In this document: piece after piece, positions 1-9,929 of the stretch
Layout of the letters: the number at the start of each line of letters is the position of its first letter
Position numbering within the stretch: the stretch's first letter is position 1
Source of the DNA: Scleroderma bovista
Taxonomy: Eukaryota > Basidiomycota > Agaricomycetes > Boletales > Sclerodermataceae
Assembly: GCA_037178675.1 (NCBI GenBank)
Contig: JAYMGJ010000809.1
Location: 1 to 17,617, forward strand
DNA length: 17,617 bases
Direction: 5' to 3'
Position numbers and translations under genes: made by a program
Notes under the pieces: model-generated
The model's input: only the letters and a program-made list of their open reading frames with translations
Told to the model about the DNA's origin: nothing
Databases searched by the model: none

Positions 1-49
1 GTTGGATTGTACCCCAAGCATTTTATGCATTCTTGAAAATAGATTCTAG

Positions 50-1402
50 CATAACCGTATCTTGGATGGGCGGCCAATTCGCGTGCAGCTACGGGATTTG
101 CACCCATTACGACGTCCTAGTTGGCAAATACCCCAAACCAAAGATCCGTCATGTCGTAGGTCGGAGTCGCCTACTGTATCCGGTGATGACTCGCATGACA
201 ATTCGAGGAACGACCGATCTGACATGAGTAATGTTACGGAGGACTTGGACGGTCTCGGGCTTGGAAACTCCTCTTCAGAGGATGTTGCCCAGTTCACTCC
301 CAGTATTAACACTAGTGTTTCGTTGCAAAATGTCAGGGAGAGCCAACTACACAATTCGGGACACATCGAATCCGAGGATCCCAGCTGTCATACGTCTGGA
401 AAAGTAATTGCCAGGTCCAGCGAATCCCGAGAAACGAGCGCGGGTGTTAACGCTCTTCCGAGAGTTTCGACTGCCTCTTCTCATGCCCCGCTCACTCCAG
501 GTCCATTCATGCCGACCCCTTACTCTGTACCCGCCATCGCATATTATCCTCCACAAAGTGGGGTGCCTGGCTGTGGAGCGCAGTTCCTTTACCAACAGCC
601 TTTCTTAGCCCAACCATACATGGGTTATCCGTTACCTCCACAACCAATGCCCTCATACATTCGGCGATCGAGTGCAGCAACTGATAGTATGGCTTCAAGC
701 AATCCAACCCCCACTGGTGTATTTGAAAGTGCACAGGGTGTAAGTCATTTGAATCTATCTATCCTCGAAGCTGGCGTTAAGGAAGGACCATAGTCTCCTA
801 TCGTTTATCCTGCTTGCGCGATCGGTCATCCCGCCACAGATGCTGATTTGGGTCAAACCGGGACATTTACACCAGCTACGGACTCTTATTATATACCTCG
901 GTGGACCCGCCTTGGATTCGATAGCAACCAAGGTGTATGGTTCCATCTCCCATGGGATTCGTTGGGTGAACACATCCCAGATCAAGAAACGGGCTCTTTT
1001 GGTACTGCCGACGCATCGCCTGTTCCGACTTGCCTGCCCTATCCACCCCTACAACCACCCCCTGTCTTCGTCCAACCGTTTTCACACCCATTGCCATACC
1101 CAGGTCATGCAGTGGGACCTCATGGATGGGTCACTGGCCAGCCTGGTTGGCACGGGGTGATGCCCCAGCCTTCCCACACGCCACAGACGCTGCCAAGCGG
1201 AACTCAATTTAATCCTGCTTCCACTGCCAGGCCAGCGGAGACCACGCCTTCCAAATTCGAGCGCAACGTCCCAGCTCATCGGTATTTCCGCCGAGACAGC
1301 TACTTCCAGTACCACAAGAATAATATTAATGGGCGTGGTTCGGGTGGGCGTCAGACCAGGCCTATGATTGCGCCCCAAGGTCCCGTCATCCAGGACCGTT
1401 AG
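50..1402 (+). CDS. RRM-containing, Pro/Ser-rich protein, 3' part (5' end outside window)
   Basis: Two exons are visible: 50-739 and 794-1402 (stop TAG), giving 432 residues. The window opens in an intron whose acceptor is the tag at 47-49. The first coded residues, HNRILDGRPIRVQLRDLHP, look like the last strand of an RRM (an xGRPIRVQLRD pattern), so the RNA-binding domain itself lies mostly off the left edge. The rest is low-complexity: Pro-, Ser-, Gln- and Tyr-rich, with PYPPLQPPP-like runs and a basic end (RYFRRDSYFQYHKNN). It is probably disordered. The 54-nt intron 740-793 (GTAAGT..TAG) is phase 0, so the frame is the same on both sides and the only stop is the acceptor TAG itself. RNA binding is inferred from the RRM end. 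I do not recognise a specific orthologue. The 3' end converges on the minus-strand gene ending at 2073. Confidence 0.6.
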
Positions 1403-2072
1403 AACAGGGCGTGAATGATTCAGGGGGAGATGCTGGTAAAGTTAGGTGACATTGTTCCTTCCCTTTTCTTTTTATTAAATTCTTATAATGGCTATGACTG
1501 TGTCCATTTGTTGTCTCAGTTTAACTTGTCTGCGTAGAGGTATAATGCTGTAGCGACTGGTGGATGTTTCGGTTTGTCGATTGTTATCCACGTTCTTGGG
1601 ACCAAGAAAAATATCTTCCATTAGAAAGCTACGTAGTGGTTCGTCGTAACGGGTCATCAGAGACAGGAAGCATATATAACGCGACGTGGAAATGCTATGG
1701 ACGATTGAATGTAATAATTAGGATTACCATGACTCGTCAAAATTAATGTGGATATAAGCACTGGGGGGTATGAGGCGACGGATATGCCAAAATGCCATGA
1801 AATGACAGTGTACCATGTGTGAGAGGTGATTGCATGCATGTAGACAAAAAAAAACGGGGGGTGACGAAACGAAGACGTGAGCAAGTTCATGAAATACATT
1901 CCAATCCGTGGTTTCATGCCGCGTGGATTAGGGTCAGATAGGTATCGAATTAGGTTATTTGTGTGGTGTAAAACGTCGTCCGGCGTTGCACTGACCGTAG
2001 ACCTGAGTCATTGCGGCGTATCGTAAACATGCAACTTACTTTTACAAACAGGGTGCGAATGGGATGGTGATA
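1403..2072. other. Convergent intergenic region, no gene seen
   Basis: These 670 bases lie between two convergent genes and should hold both 3' UTRs. The sequence is AT-richer than the coding regions, with TATTAAAT near 1474 and a short A-run followed by a G-run near 1847-1860. Short open frames here show no recognisable protein pattern and no good splice sites. I see no RNA gene or repeat. Confidence 0.5.
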
Positions 2073-3580
2073 TTATGATCTCTTGTTTCCGTAAATCCAC
2101 GACAGTTGTACACTGCCGACTCCGGCAATATGGACTCGTGCGCGCACACGACAGACCTAACAGAGTGTCAGTACGATAGCAGGTTCAAAATAGCGTGCAC
2201 ATACTGTGTCCGCAACTTCGGCCCTGCGGAAGTTGACATGAAGATCGCCGTTGGGCATCCTCGTGATCTGGTCTACCTCGCCAAACGACTAAAAATCAAG
2301 GACTAAGTTTCTCCAATAAGGGAAAACCTGGGAGTGTGTGGGACGAACCTGACACCACTTCTGGACAGCTTCCAAACGCACGACGTCGTTGAGGGCAATT
2401 CCGCTAATAACGAGCTTCTTTTTCCGCGAGTGACCATTAATAGAGGATAACGACATTCGTGGACCGCTACCCCGGCCCGTATACAAAACATGAGGATGAG
2501 AGTCCCCTTGTTCCTCGACCACGATTTGATTGGGCGGAGTAGATTGAGTCGACCGAGACCTCGCGGTGAATGGCAGACGCAGAGTACTCGCTTTCCTTAC
2601 AAGAGTGCGGGACAAACCAGGGGGTTGTGGAAGATGCGTCGAAGACCTGGGTTGTGTCCACACCGGTGGGGATGAGGAAGTGCGTGTGTGGGGTGGCTGC
2701 GAGGCCGTTCTTGATCGATCCGTGCGTGAACGGAGGGACCCGAAGATGGATGACGCTTTTGATGGTGTTGAGGATGGGATGGGAGAGTCGCCGTCCTCAT
2801 AGACGGTCGTGGACGTAGTAAAGGTGTTGGTAGAGGACATGCTCGGTCGAGATCGGTCAAGCAGGGCATCATTGGGGCTCAGGAGGGTATCGGGGACAGA
2901 AGCAGAAGGAAAATGCCCTAGAACAGACGGCCGCCACCGCCCGGGCAGATGAGGGAGTGCGGGCGACATCTGTGCGCTAGAACTTCGGGCATGCTGTGCA
3001 GTAAGGCTTGCGCGGGAGCCCGGATCTGCGAAGGATGACTTGTGAAACATGGAGAGTCTGGAAGGGCTGCGAGATGTTGAGGATGATACAGAAGGGGAAG
3101 ATGGGCGTATAGATAAGTGAAAATTTGGTGATGGAAGAGGAGGGTTCGCGCGGCGGACCGTTGATCGGGGACTTGCTGTGTCTGGTGGCGCCGAAGGATC
3201 CTGTGTTACCTGGCAAAATGCGTAAGGATGGCAATATATCAGCATTGAAAGTAGTGGCGTACTTTAACTTGGAAGGGTTGGTCAGCAAGGTGGTCGCGCG
3301 CTTCTTCGTTATCAACAAGGACGTAGTCATGGATGCTGCTGGTGTCGTCGAGCGATTGACGAAAAGCAGAAGTATTCAAGTGGGGATATGCAAGGTAAGG
3401 GTTACACCGAGTACCGACGGGGTCAACATCAGAGAGGTCGGCGACATCTGATGGAGTTGATGGGTCGGATTGTGTCTGGAGTTCCGTTAGCCATCGCGAT
3501 ACATGACCGGAACGTCCGTGGAGGGAAGTCGACAAGGGTAGGCAAGCGAAGGGATCATCGTCAAGTAAGTCTGCGCGCAT
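2073..3580 (-). CDS. Ser/Arg/Pro-rich protein with C-terminal RRM-like domain
   Basis: Four exons on the minus strand: 3580-3263, 3209-2349, 2288-2205 and 2156-2073, giving 448 residues and ending in TAA. Introns are 53, 60 and 48 nt; the last has a clear GTATGT donor. The start MRADLLDDDPFACLP is the first real ATG in its frame after the CFD1 stop. Residues about 107-365 are Ser/Arg/Pro/Thr-rich and probably disordered. Residues about 369-448 are compact and RRM-sized: KKKLVISGI (strand 1), RLEAVQKWCQSFGEV (helix 1 into strand 2), NGDLHVNFRRAEVADTV (strand 3, helix 2) and VGSVQLSW (strand 4). The two small introns fall inside this domain, and the frame and fold pattern continue across both splices, which supports the model. 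RNA binding is an inference. A role in signalling or the cytoskeleton cannot be excluded. I do not recognise a named orthologue. The gene lies 301 nt downstream of CFD1 on the same strand. Confidence 0.72.
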
Positions 3581-3881
3581 GGACGCGTCTCTGGTGCGTG
3601 CAGCAAGGCTGGAAGGAGAGTCATTATTGTGCGGGGTGTTGTTGTCACCTAGAGAGGTGTGAGGGATGTGAACATGACAAGGACGAAAAAGGCGTACGTG
3701 ATATTCGTGGACGGTGCTTGGGGGTTTCGTTGCTAGTGCGTGAAGAGAGTGAGATGGCAGCGAGGGACGAGGAGAGCTGGGCGATGTCGATGGACATCGG
3801 CGATAGCGAGAGGACGGGGAGGATGGCGCACACACAAATGGACCACTTGCAACATGTTCCACTTCCCAGTTGCCTATTCGG
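3581..3881. promoter_or_regulatory. Short spacer between CFD1 and the RRM-like gene
   Basis: These 301 bases must hold the CFD1 3' UTR and the promoter of the minus-strand gene starting at 3580. Read on the minus strand the region is pyrimidine-rich (CCATCCTCCCCGTCCTCTC at about 3826-3808 and further CT stretches), as in many basidiomycete core promoters. One ACGCGT lies at 3583-3588, directly before the start codon. An open frame runs through the region without an ATG, so I take it as 5' untranslated. Confidence 0.35.
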
Positions 3882-4784
3882 TTAAACAACGTGCCCACTA
3901 TTACGTAACACCTCTGTGATCCCACCAAAAACCTTGGCCGAGGTCGTCTGCTGGTACTTTCCCATCACCTCAGACGAACCTCCCCCGTCTGCAGCATCCA
4001 GGACGGTGACCAGCTCTGGATCAAGCGGCATCCGACCCAAGAACGGTATCCCTTCCCGCTTCGCCATCTCCTCCCCTCCGCCAGTAGAGAAGACGTTGCT
4101 GACCTCCCCGCAGCACGGGCAAACATATCCGCTCATATTCTCAATCAATCCGAGCACCGGCAGACTGACCGCACGAGTAAATGAGAGGCACTTCATCGCA
4201 TCCAGTAGAGCAACCGCTTGGGGTGTGGTCACAATAACAGCCGATAGCCGTGAATGTAATGGCGCCAGGTGTTCCATCAGTGATATATGTTCATCAGAAG
4301 TACCTATCCCTTGATTTGAGTATCGTAATGGAGTTGCAACCAATGGACGCTCACCCGGCGGTGTGTCTATCACAAGATAATCGAGTTCTCCCCACCTCAC
4401 GTCACTCAGAAACTGTCGAATCATTGCATTCTTCTTTGGACCTCTCCAAATCACGGAATCACCCTTCTTCTTCAACAGGAATCCAATGCTCATACATGCC
4501 AGTCTCGGCTCTCCCTCTCCACCAGCATCCGCATACACAGGAACCCAGCCATCGCTGCTCTGATGGACTGCATGTCCATCAAGGCCGATCATGCGCGGTA
4601 ACGAGGGCCCAGTCAAATCGACATCGAGAAGTCCCACCCGGATGGTCGGCGACGATGCATGGAGACTGAGTGCAAGCTGCGTAGAAACGGACGATTTCCC
4701 GACTCCTCCTTTCCCTGAACAGACAATGATGATGTGTTTGACTGACTTTAGTCGTCGGGAGACGGGTGATTCTTGCACTGTCAT
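3882..4784 (-). CDS. CFD1: Cytosolic Fe-S cluster assembly factor CFD1 (NUBP2 type)
   Basis: A Mrp/NBP35-family P-loop NTPase that, with NBP35, forms the cytosolic scaffold on which 4Fe-4S clusters are built for cytosolic and nuclear proteins. Two exons, 4784-4355 and 4303-3882, give 283 residues, the usual length for CFD1. The deviant Walker A motif is GKGGVGKSS (residues 24-32). DVDLTGPS (54-61) and the switch motif DTPPGTSDEH (140-149) follow. The cluster-ligand motif is CPCC (205-208), fitting the family CPxC with an extra Cys at x. The long N-terminal Cys motif of NBP35 is absent, which points to CFD1 and not NBP35. The 51-nt intron 4304-4354 (GTGAGC..TAG) contains no stop and keeps frame, so a naive reading adds 17 wrong residues after DTPPG. 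The start is the first ATG (MTVQESP). The gene is transcribed away from the CK1 gene. Confidence 0.93.
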   Translation of the reverse strand: MTVQESPVSRRLKSVKHIIIVCSGKGGVGKSSVSTQLALSLHASSPTIRVGLLDVDLTGPSLPRMIGLDGHAVHQSSDGWVPVYADAGGEGEPRLACMSIGFLLKKKGDSVIWRGPKKNAMIRQFLSDVRWGELDYLVIDTPPGERPLVATPLRYSNQGIGTSDEHISLMEHLAPLHSRLSAVIVTTPQAVALLDAMKCLSFTRAVSLPVLGLIENMSGYVCPCCGEVSNVFSTGGGEEMAKREGIPFLGRMPLDPELVTVLDAADGGGSSEVMGKYQQTTSAKVFGGITEVLRNSGHVV

Positions 4785-6023
4785 GGTTGTCGACAACAAT
4801 GTGACGCCACTATTATGTACTCGATTGATCCAAAGGTGGAATGCCCCTATAAAGTAGCATTCACCAAAGACGTGGCTACTTCGTCACAAGCGAGGCATAT
4901 ACCACTTCCTGCTCTTCCACTTCGACGTCAATGCTTTGGACATGGTCTAGTCAACAGTAAAGCCATGACTTTCTTAAGTTTCAGTCAACAGTATATACGC
5001 AGCCATAAAGGAGGCTACCCCTACAGGCACGACTGGCCTGTCGCAATGCCGACAAAGAGTAGAGACAATGTGTGCCAAGTATGCCATGAGAGAATTCAAA
5101 CGTTCGACACCGAGCAAGTCGAAAATGAAGAAGATAACATGGGAGCTCACTTTGGCGACTAACGCAGGAGCGACGTACTGGAGAGAGAAAGATCTTGAAA
5201 CCATAGGATCGACGTCATGAAAAGGCCGTGAGCGTCATGAGCCCCTATTTGGGCGGTAGAGAAGTGGGCGCCAGTAGTCTACGAAATTCATATCCACCGA
5301 CTCTGTCGGCTGGATGGAAGTCGACGAGTCCGTGAATGCGAGATCCAACTTTCCCGCATAGCCCGTGCACGTACAGATACACGTGCGTACCACCTGTCCC
5401 CTTGCCCGTCGCCATTCCTGTCATTCCATTACGAACACCAGCACGTACGACGGACAAGGGCACGTCGGTTGTACGTGGCATCGTCCATTTAAAGCTCCGC
5501 TCTTCTGTTGGTCTGTTTATTCCCACGGCGCCATTTCTTCAAGTCCACCCTCCTCTCCCATCCTTGCTCGCTCCAGCCAGCCTTGTTCTTCCTCTCTCCC
5601 CACCGAATCAGCCTTTGTGGTCCACAAGACGTTACCACACACTTTTATACTTGACATTTGGTGAGTCCCCACCATTCCCCGCTATTTTCCATCGACACCA
5701 CGCACAACAATAAGCGCCTCACGGTAGCCACGCTTTGCCTTGTCTCTCATGGGCAAGGTGGAACCAGAGACGACACCCTTTCGCTAGGTGTCCATCATAA
5801 GTGATTGTGGAACTTGCGTGTTCCACTTCGTGGGTAATTCCGCAGACCGTCCGGCTCTGCACAGCAACCTAGGTGTAGGCGACTAAAGAAATCAAGGCGC
5901 AACGCCCACGCTGCTCTCCACACCCCCTCCAGCCCTTTATTCCTATTTTAGCTCTGTGCTTGCGTGTCGGAACTCATCCTCTCTCTTCCTTGTCCAGTCC
6001 CCTCACCTTCTCCCACTACAACC
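4785..6023. promoter_or_regulatory. Divergent promoter region between CFD1 and CK1, with possible small gene
   Basis: 1.24 kb separates the two divergent start codons. The CK1 side has strong CT-rich tracts (about 5540-5610) and a TTTATAC at 5644-5650 followed by GTGAGT at 5661. These would fit a transcription start and a 5' UTR intron, but the acceptor is not clear. On the minus strand an exon-like piece at 5204-5150 (see separate entry) sits next to a GTGAGC donor. A 78-codon minus-strand frame at 5481-5245 (start MPRTTDVPLS) is open but has no recognisable pattern. I do not call either as a firm gene. Confidence 0.35.
4865..5204 (-). CDS. Possible small spliced gene (very uncertain)
   Basis: On the minus strand ATG at 5204 opens [18 protein letters not shown], a basic-hydrophobic start like a mitochondrial or membrane-leader peptide. 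It is followed at once by a consensus donor GTGAGC (from 5150). Acceptors at about 5038 (GACAG) and about 4945 (GACTAG) allow several short continuations, none of them decisive. One ends in an acidic stretch, [15 protein letters not shown], with a stop near 4876. The unspliced frame instead runs to a hydrophobic [18 protein letters not shown] end. No version matches a family I recognise, so this may be chance. Bounds are approximate. Confidence 0.15.
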
Positions 6024-7291
6024 ATGGCAGAAAGTCCCGCTCACAGACTCGATCTCCGCGTCGGTGGCAAATATAGGCTCGGAAAGAAAATCGGCTCGGG
6101 TTCTTTCGGTACGTGCGATCGCTATCTCTCAACATTTCCGCTCCCTCACCCCCCGTCCAGGCGACATTTATCTTGGGATCAACATCATCTCAGGAGAGGA
6201 GGTCGCCATCAAACTCGAGTCGGTCAAGGCCAAGCATCCCCAACTGGAGTATGAGTCCAAGGTCTACAAGACGTTGGCCGGCGGCGTCGGCGTACCCTTC
6301 GTCCGATGGTTCGGCACTGAATGCGACTACAACGCAATGGTCCTCGATCTGTTGGGTCCGTCTCTTGAAGATCTTTTCAACTTCTGCAACAGGAAGTTCA
6401 GCCTCAAAACTGTCCTTTTACTCGCCGATCAATTAGTGAGTCCCATTACTTGCTGTCGTTCCCTGTTACTCATCGCTCCAAACACAGATATCACGTATAG
6501 AGTACATCCACTCCCGCAATTTTATCCACCGCGATATCAAGCCTGACAATTTCCTGATGGGCATTGGCAAGCGCGGCAATCAAGTCAACATCATCGACTT
6601 CGGTCTTGCTAAAAAGTTCCGTGACCCTAAGACCCACCTTCATATTCCATACAGGGAGAACAAGAACCTTACGGGTACTGCTCGTTACACGTCCATCAAT
6701 ACTCACTTGGGTGTCGAGCAGGCGCGCAGGGATGACCTCGAGTCCCTTGCTTATGTTCTGATGTACTTCCTCCGCGGTGCTCTCCCCTGGCAGGGCCTCA
6801 AAGCCGCCACCAAGAAACAGAAGTATGACCGAATAATGGAGAAGAAGATGACAACGCCTACTGATCTCTTATGTCGCGGTTTCCCGAACGAGTTTGGCAT
6901 CTTCCTGAACTATACTCGTGCCCTGCGCTTCGATGACAAGCCAGATTACTCCTATCTTCGCAAGCTTTTCCGCGACCTCTTCGTTCGCGAGGGTTTCCAG
7001 TACGACTATGTCTTCGACTGGAGTGTGCAGCGTGGTGCTCCTGAGGAAGGTAGTGCCGGGACGAGTCAGAAGGCTAGCGCTGGCAGAAGAAAGGTAGTTC
7101 AAGAGGAAGAAGAACACCGTGCCAGTGACAGGATGTAGGTGCCGCAACCATTCCCTTCTTTTCGTCTCTTCACCGTCTAACTTGTTCTTAGGCTTCGCTC
7201 GCACACCCGCCAGCAACAGCAGGCGGCCGCTCCTGGGGCTGTGGGTCAACAACGTGGTACAACTCGTGGAAGGGAAGGTGACCTTTGGTAA
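6024..7291 (+). CDS. HRR25: Casein kinase 1, delta/HRR25 type
   Basis: Ser/Thr protein kinase of the CK1 delta/epsilon branch; in yeast the orthologue acts in DNA repair, meiosis, ribosome maturation and vesicle traffic. Exons 6024-6108, 6161-6435, 6488-7134 and 7192-7291 give 368 residues. The glycine loop is IGSGSFG (23-29), the ATP lysine is in VAIK (K46), the catalytic loop is HRDIKPDN (134-141) and the metal motif is DFG (157-159). The CK1 hallmark SIN replaces the usual APE in [31 protein letters not shown] and [18 protein letters not shown] are close to animal CK1 delta. The tail after the kinase domain is short and Arg/Gln/Gly-rich ([20 protein letters not shown]). The last intron (7135-7191) has donor GTAGGT and branch CTAAC; its donor overlaps an apparent ATG-TAG end, which would stop the protein at 336 residues if unspliced. 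The start ACCATGGC is a strong context. No C-terminal CC prenylation motif is visible, against the YCK1/2 branch. Confidence 0.94.
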
Positions 7292-8163
7292 TCGATACAT
7301 TCATACGTTCTGGTTTTCACGGAGCACGCCCGAGGTGCGACCGAGATTGGGGGCGGAGGGAAGTGGTAGGAGTTGCTCGGTCGCGTTCGGGTTATCGTCG
7401 AAGGTTTGCGGTTGTTGATAGCGAACCCGGTGGCTGTTTGTGCAGTTCATGTGGGGGGGGCATCGTACGTCATCTCAGCCCTTGCGGCTCACGCGATGCG
7501 TTCTTCTTTCAGCGACGATTCAATGCCTGGAATGTTGTCGAGCGTTGATCCAGTTCGGCGTCCGCTATGAATCGCCCTACTCGCTGCGACAATATCGCCG
7601 TCAATCCGATTTGCATCCCATCTTGTATAGTACGGACGCTTTTTTTCTTTTCACGTTGCTCTGAACTTCCTCGCACTTGTGTCGGGAATGATAAGGGTGG
7701 CCGCTTATTTCCTACTCGCTTCAAAGAACTCCTTTCCTCGTAGCGCCGTCATCCTACAAGTTACATATTACTGTACTTGATTTTCATATCTCCTCCATGA
7801 CCGTATACGCTCCTCCCTTTCTCATGCGTTCCCCCCCTCTTATTATGTTTGGTCAACATTTCATGACATTTGTTGTCCTTCTGTCTTCCCCTTCCGCTGG
7901 ATAGTATGTGGTTATCCGACGAAGGCGAGTGGGATAGAAGAGGGCGCCGAGTTGAGGAGAGGTTAGAAGGTCTAGTTAGCGTTGCAATAGCGTTGTGTTT
8001 CGGGCCGAAGAATACACTCAGGTTGTTACTCGTACGATATGTTCAAGCGCTCAACTCAATATTGTTAGTGTCCTCAGTTGGTCCTCAATGTCTGGACAAA
8101 TGCATATCTCACAAGGTGATGTAGCCACCGACTACGTCTATTAACTCTACATAACAACACTAT
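7292..8163. other. CK1 3' flank, no gene seen
   Basis: This stretch follows the CK1 stop codon. The first few hundred bases keep a GC-rich, coding-like composition, and open frames run through 7285-7548. None has a family pattern or a good splice connection to CK1, so they are probably 3' UTR. T-rich stretches near 7640-7660 and 7770-7860 could carry 3'-end signals. I see no RNA gene. Confidence 0.4.
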
Positions 8164-8770
8164 CGAAAACCTGGCTGCGTCCGAGGAAAGATGCAGTTGC
8201 GCACTACCCGCGGTCGGCGGGCTGTGTGGGGCTCCGTGGTTCGGCTGGAACTTGGCATCCTCGATGAGAAGAGGGCCAAGGCGATACTTGGATTCGAAGT
8301 GCTTTCCAGGCTCTCTTTACCGGATCTACTTTGATCCGTTTCCGATTCCATGTCGCCGCAATGAATCTATCCAACTTTAGTCGTTGGTTCATGTTGTTGA
8401 GCCATTCAATAAGCTCAAGTTTCATAGTTTGCCTCTGCTGCGTGTGTTTCTCCTTGGATGGTCCGTTCGAGGCGGAGGACCCAGACTCGGTAGCTAGGAT
8501 ATAATACGTACCGGCTGGAATCCGTTGGGGCGTTCTTCATGTTGGCAGTCCGTCGTAGTTATGGATCCGCAGTCTAGGATGGTACCGAGGTATATGGTGA
8601 CCCGGGGGAACCTGCCTACATAGAGCAGATCTTCTTTGGGTAGGGACCATGCTAGTGTCCTGCCCGTTTTCAATCTCTCGCGTTGTAGGAGGATATGGTC
8701 CAGGGATTCAGTGGGATCATTGCATGGGTATGCCAAAAGGTTTCCTATAGGTGGCGAGCCGTTCATGGTA
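8164..8770 (-). mobile_element. Decayed C-terminal relic of a non-LTR retroelement (RNase H/zinc-binding tail)
   Basis: Three consecutive minus-strand segments, each in a different reading frame, read like the tail of the reverse-transcriptase/RNase H polyproteins common in Agaricomycetes. Segment one (8766-8494) has a Cys followed by ESLDHILL, as in the zinc-binding C..ES(M/L)(E/D)HIL motif, and later the hydrophobic IYLGTILDCG. Segment two (about 8495-8445) reads YRVWVLRLERTIQG, fitting the family's LIWxLRxERxIQ block. Segment three (8425 to about 8300) reads EWLNNMNQRLKLDR, fitting the RWLxxINxRLxxDR block, followed by a basic KRIKVDPVKRAWKAL. The order matches the family. The frame changes and lack of a start show it is inactive. 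The reverse transcriptase proper was not found upstream. The family assignment is from memory of motifs, not a search. Confidence 0.5.
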
Positions 8771-9929
8771 CTGAGAAAGTTTGGAAAGGGCGGCCGGCGC
8801 CTGATATATCAGGGCATAGACGGAGGCTTAGAAGAAGGTACCTAGTCTTCATTCTCTCTGCCTTGCGCCTTCAGTGTCTCACTATGAATCCGCCATAGTT
8901 AACATGTAACAAAAACATCATTTGCGGTATGCTACACATTGACGAAGTAACATACAGGCTTGAGCTACAACAGCTTCAAGACTTAAGGCCTGGGATATTT
9001 GATTTTGATGCAAGTGCAGACAGCGTAGGGTGGGCCATTGCAAACGAAACGAGGACGGCAGGTTGGGGAAACACCCCCAAGGCGGTAACCTCTTGTTTGA
9101 TCAAGGATGCCAGTTACTAGCTGTGAGTGCACACTAATCCTGCAAGGACAAAACAAACATTGAACGACGAAAGGGTTAAATGTTCAAGAGGACACACATG
9201 GCCGTCACTGGGGAAACAAAATCCGTCAAAGAGAGTATTTATATCCCAATCGAAAAATGTGTTACCTTCGTTTTTGAAGAGACTAAACCACGTATTCTTC
9301 CCCAGTCCCCACTCCACGTGGGATCTGACGAAGTTAAGCCAACATAAACTACAAGCGGCAGTCTGTCAATGGACTGATCCAATAAAAACCACACGGGGAT
9401 GCTCACCACTGGACGTCCTGCATTCATGAAGGGGGTCACGGCGAGTTCCCAAGGAAAGAGGAGGCGGTGTTTGACTGCTTTATATACAACTTACGCTTTA
9501 GGGGCGGTCATCTGGCTCGATTACTTAAACTTGCCCTATGATAGTCTCCATCGCTCGATTGTAACTCCTATTCAGCCCACACCACCAGAATGGTTCTCCG
9601 TACATTCCAACGTGAGACGGAAGGTGTCATTGTAGATAGACTTCCTCCAGAATCTAACTTTGGGAGATTAATGAACCGAGGTCATATCGCATTACATTTC
9701 TCTGTCAGAAGGAAATGCACAGTGCATGACCTGTAAAATGGCTCGCTTAGAACAGTATAATTGTCTTAATTGTGTGCAAGATCAGCTCCAATTACGAATG
9801 ACCTGGTGGTGAACCGTATACGAGAGGAAAACGAATCTTCTGTGATCGCTGAATTCCGCCATGGTTTGACATGACACCCACGAGGTTCGTGCAGGTATGT
9901 AGTGACTAGACTGGCGTTCTGCGAAAGCA
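8771..9929. other. Gene-poor stretch, nothing firm
   Basis: No open frame here has a recognisable pattern. A plus-strand frame at 9399-9635 and minus-strand frames at 9117-9439 are short and unsupported. The part nearest the retroelement relic (8771-8900) might be more of the same decayed element; I could not align it to a known domain. The right end should contain the 3' UTR of the seryl-tRNA synthetase. Confidence 0.4.

Noticed and set aside
2106..2306. Plus-strand open frame of 66 residues with several Cys, like a small zinc protein
   Set aside because: It is antisense to two exons of the minus-strand RRM-like gene, whose splice sites and domain pattern explain the sequence better.
3581..3928. 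N-terminal extension of the RRM-like gene overlapping the CFD1 3' end
   Set aside because: The frame has no ATG upstream of 3580 apart from alternative starts, overlaps the CFD1 stop, and is pyrimidine-rich like a promoter.
4773..5162. Plus-strand open frame with Cys pairs, like a zinc-binding protein
   Set aside because: It starts inside the antisense of the CFD1 start region, and its Cys spacing fits no domain I know.
5245..5481. Minus-strand open frame of 78 residues in the CK1 upstream region
   Set aside because: No family pattern, no supporting splice sites, and it lies opposite a likely promoter/5' UTR. It is probably chance.
7136..7138. TAG as the true end of CK1
   Set aside because: A GTAGGT donor overlaps it. 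A CTAAC branch and TAG acceptor follow, and the joined frame gives a tail of the kind seen in this kinase family.
9399..9635. Plus-strand open frame with a short hydrophobic stretch
   Set aside because: No start context, no family pattern, and it lies in a gene-poor region near a decayed element.
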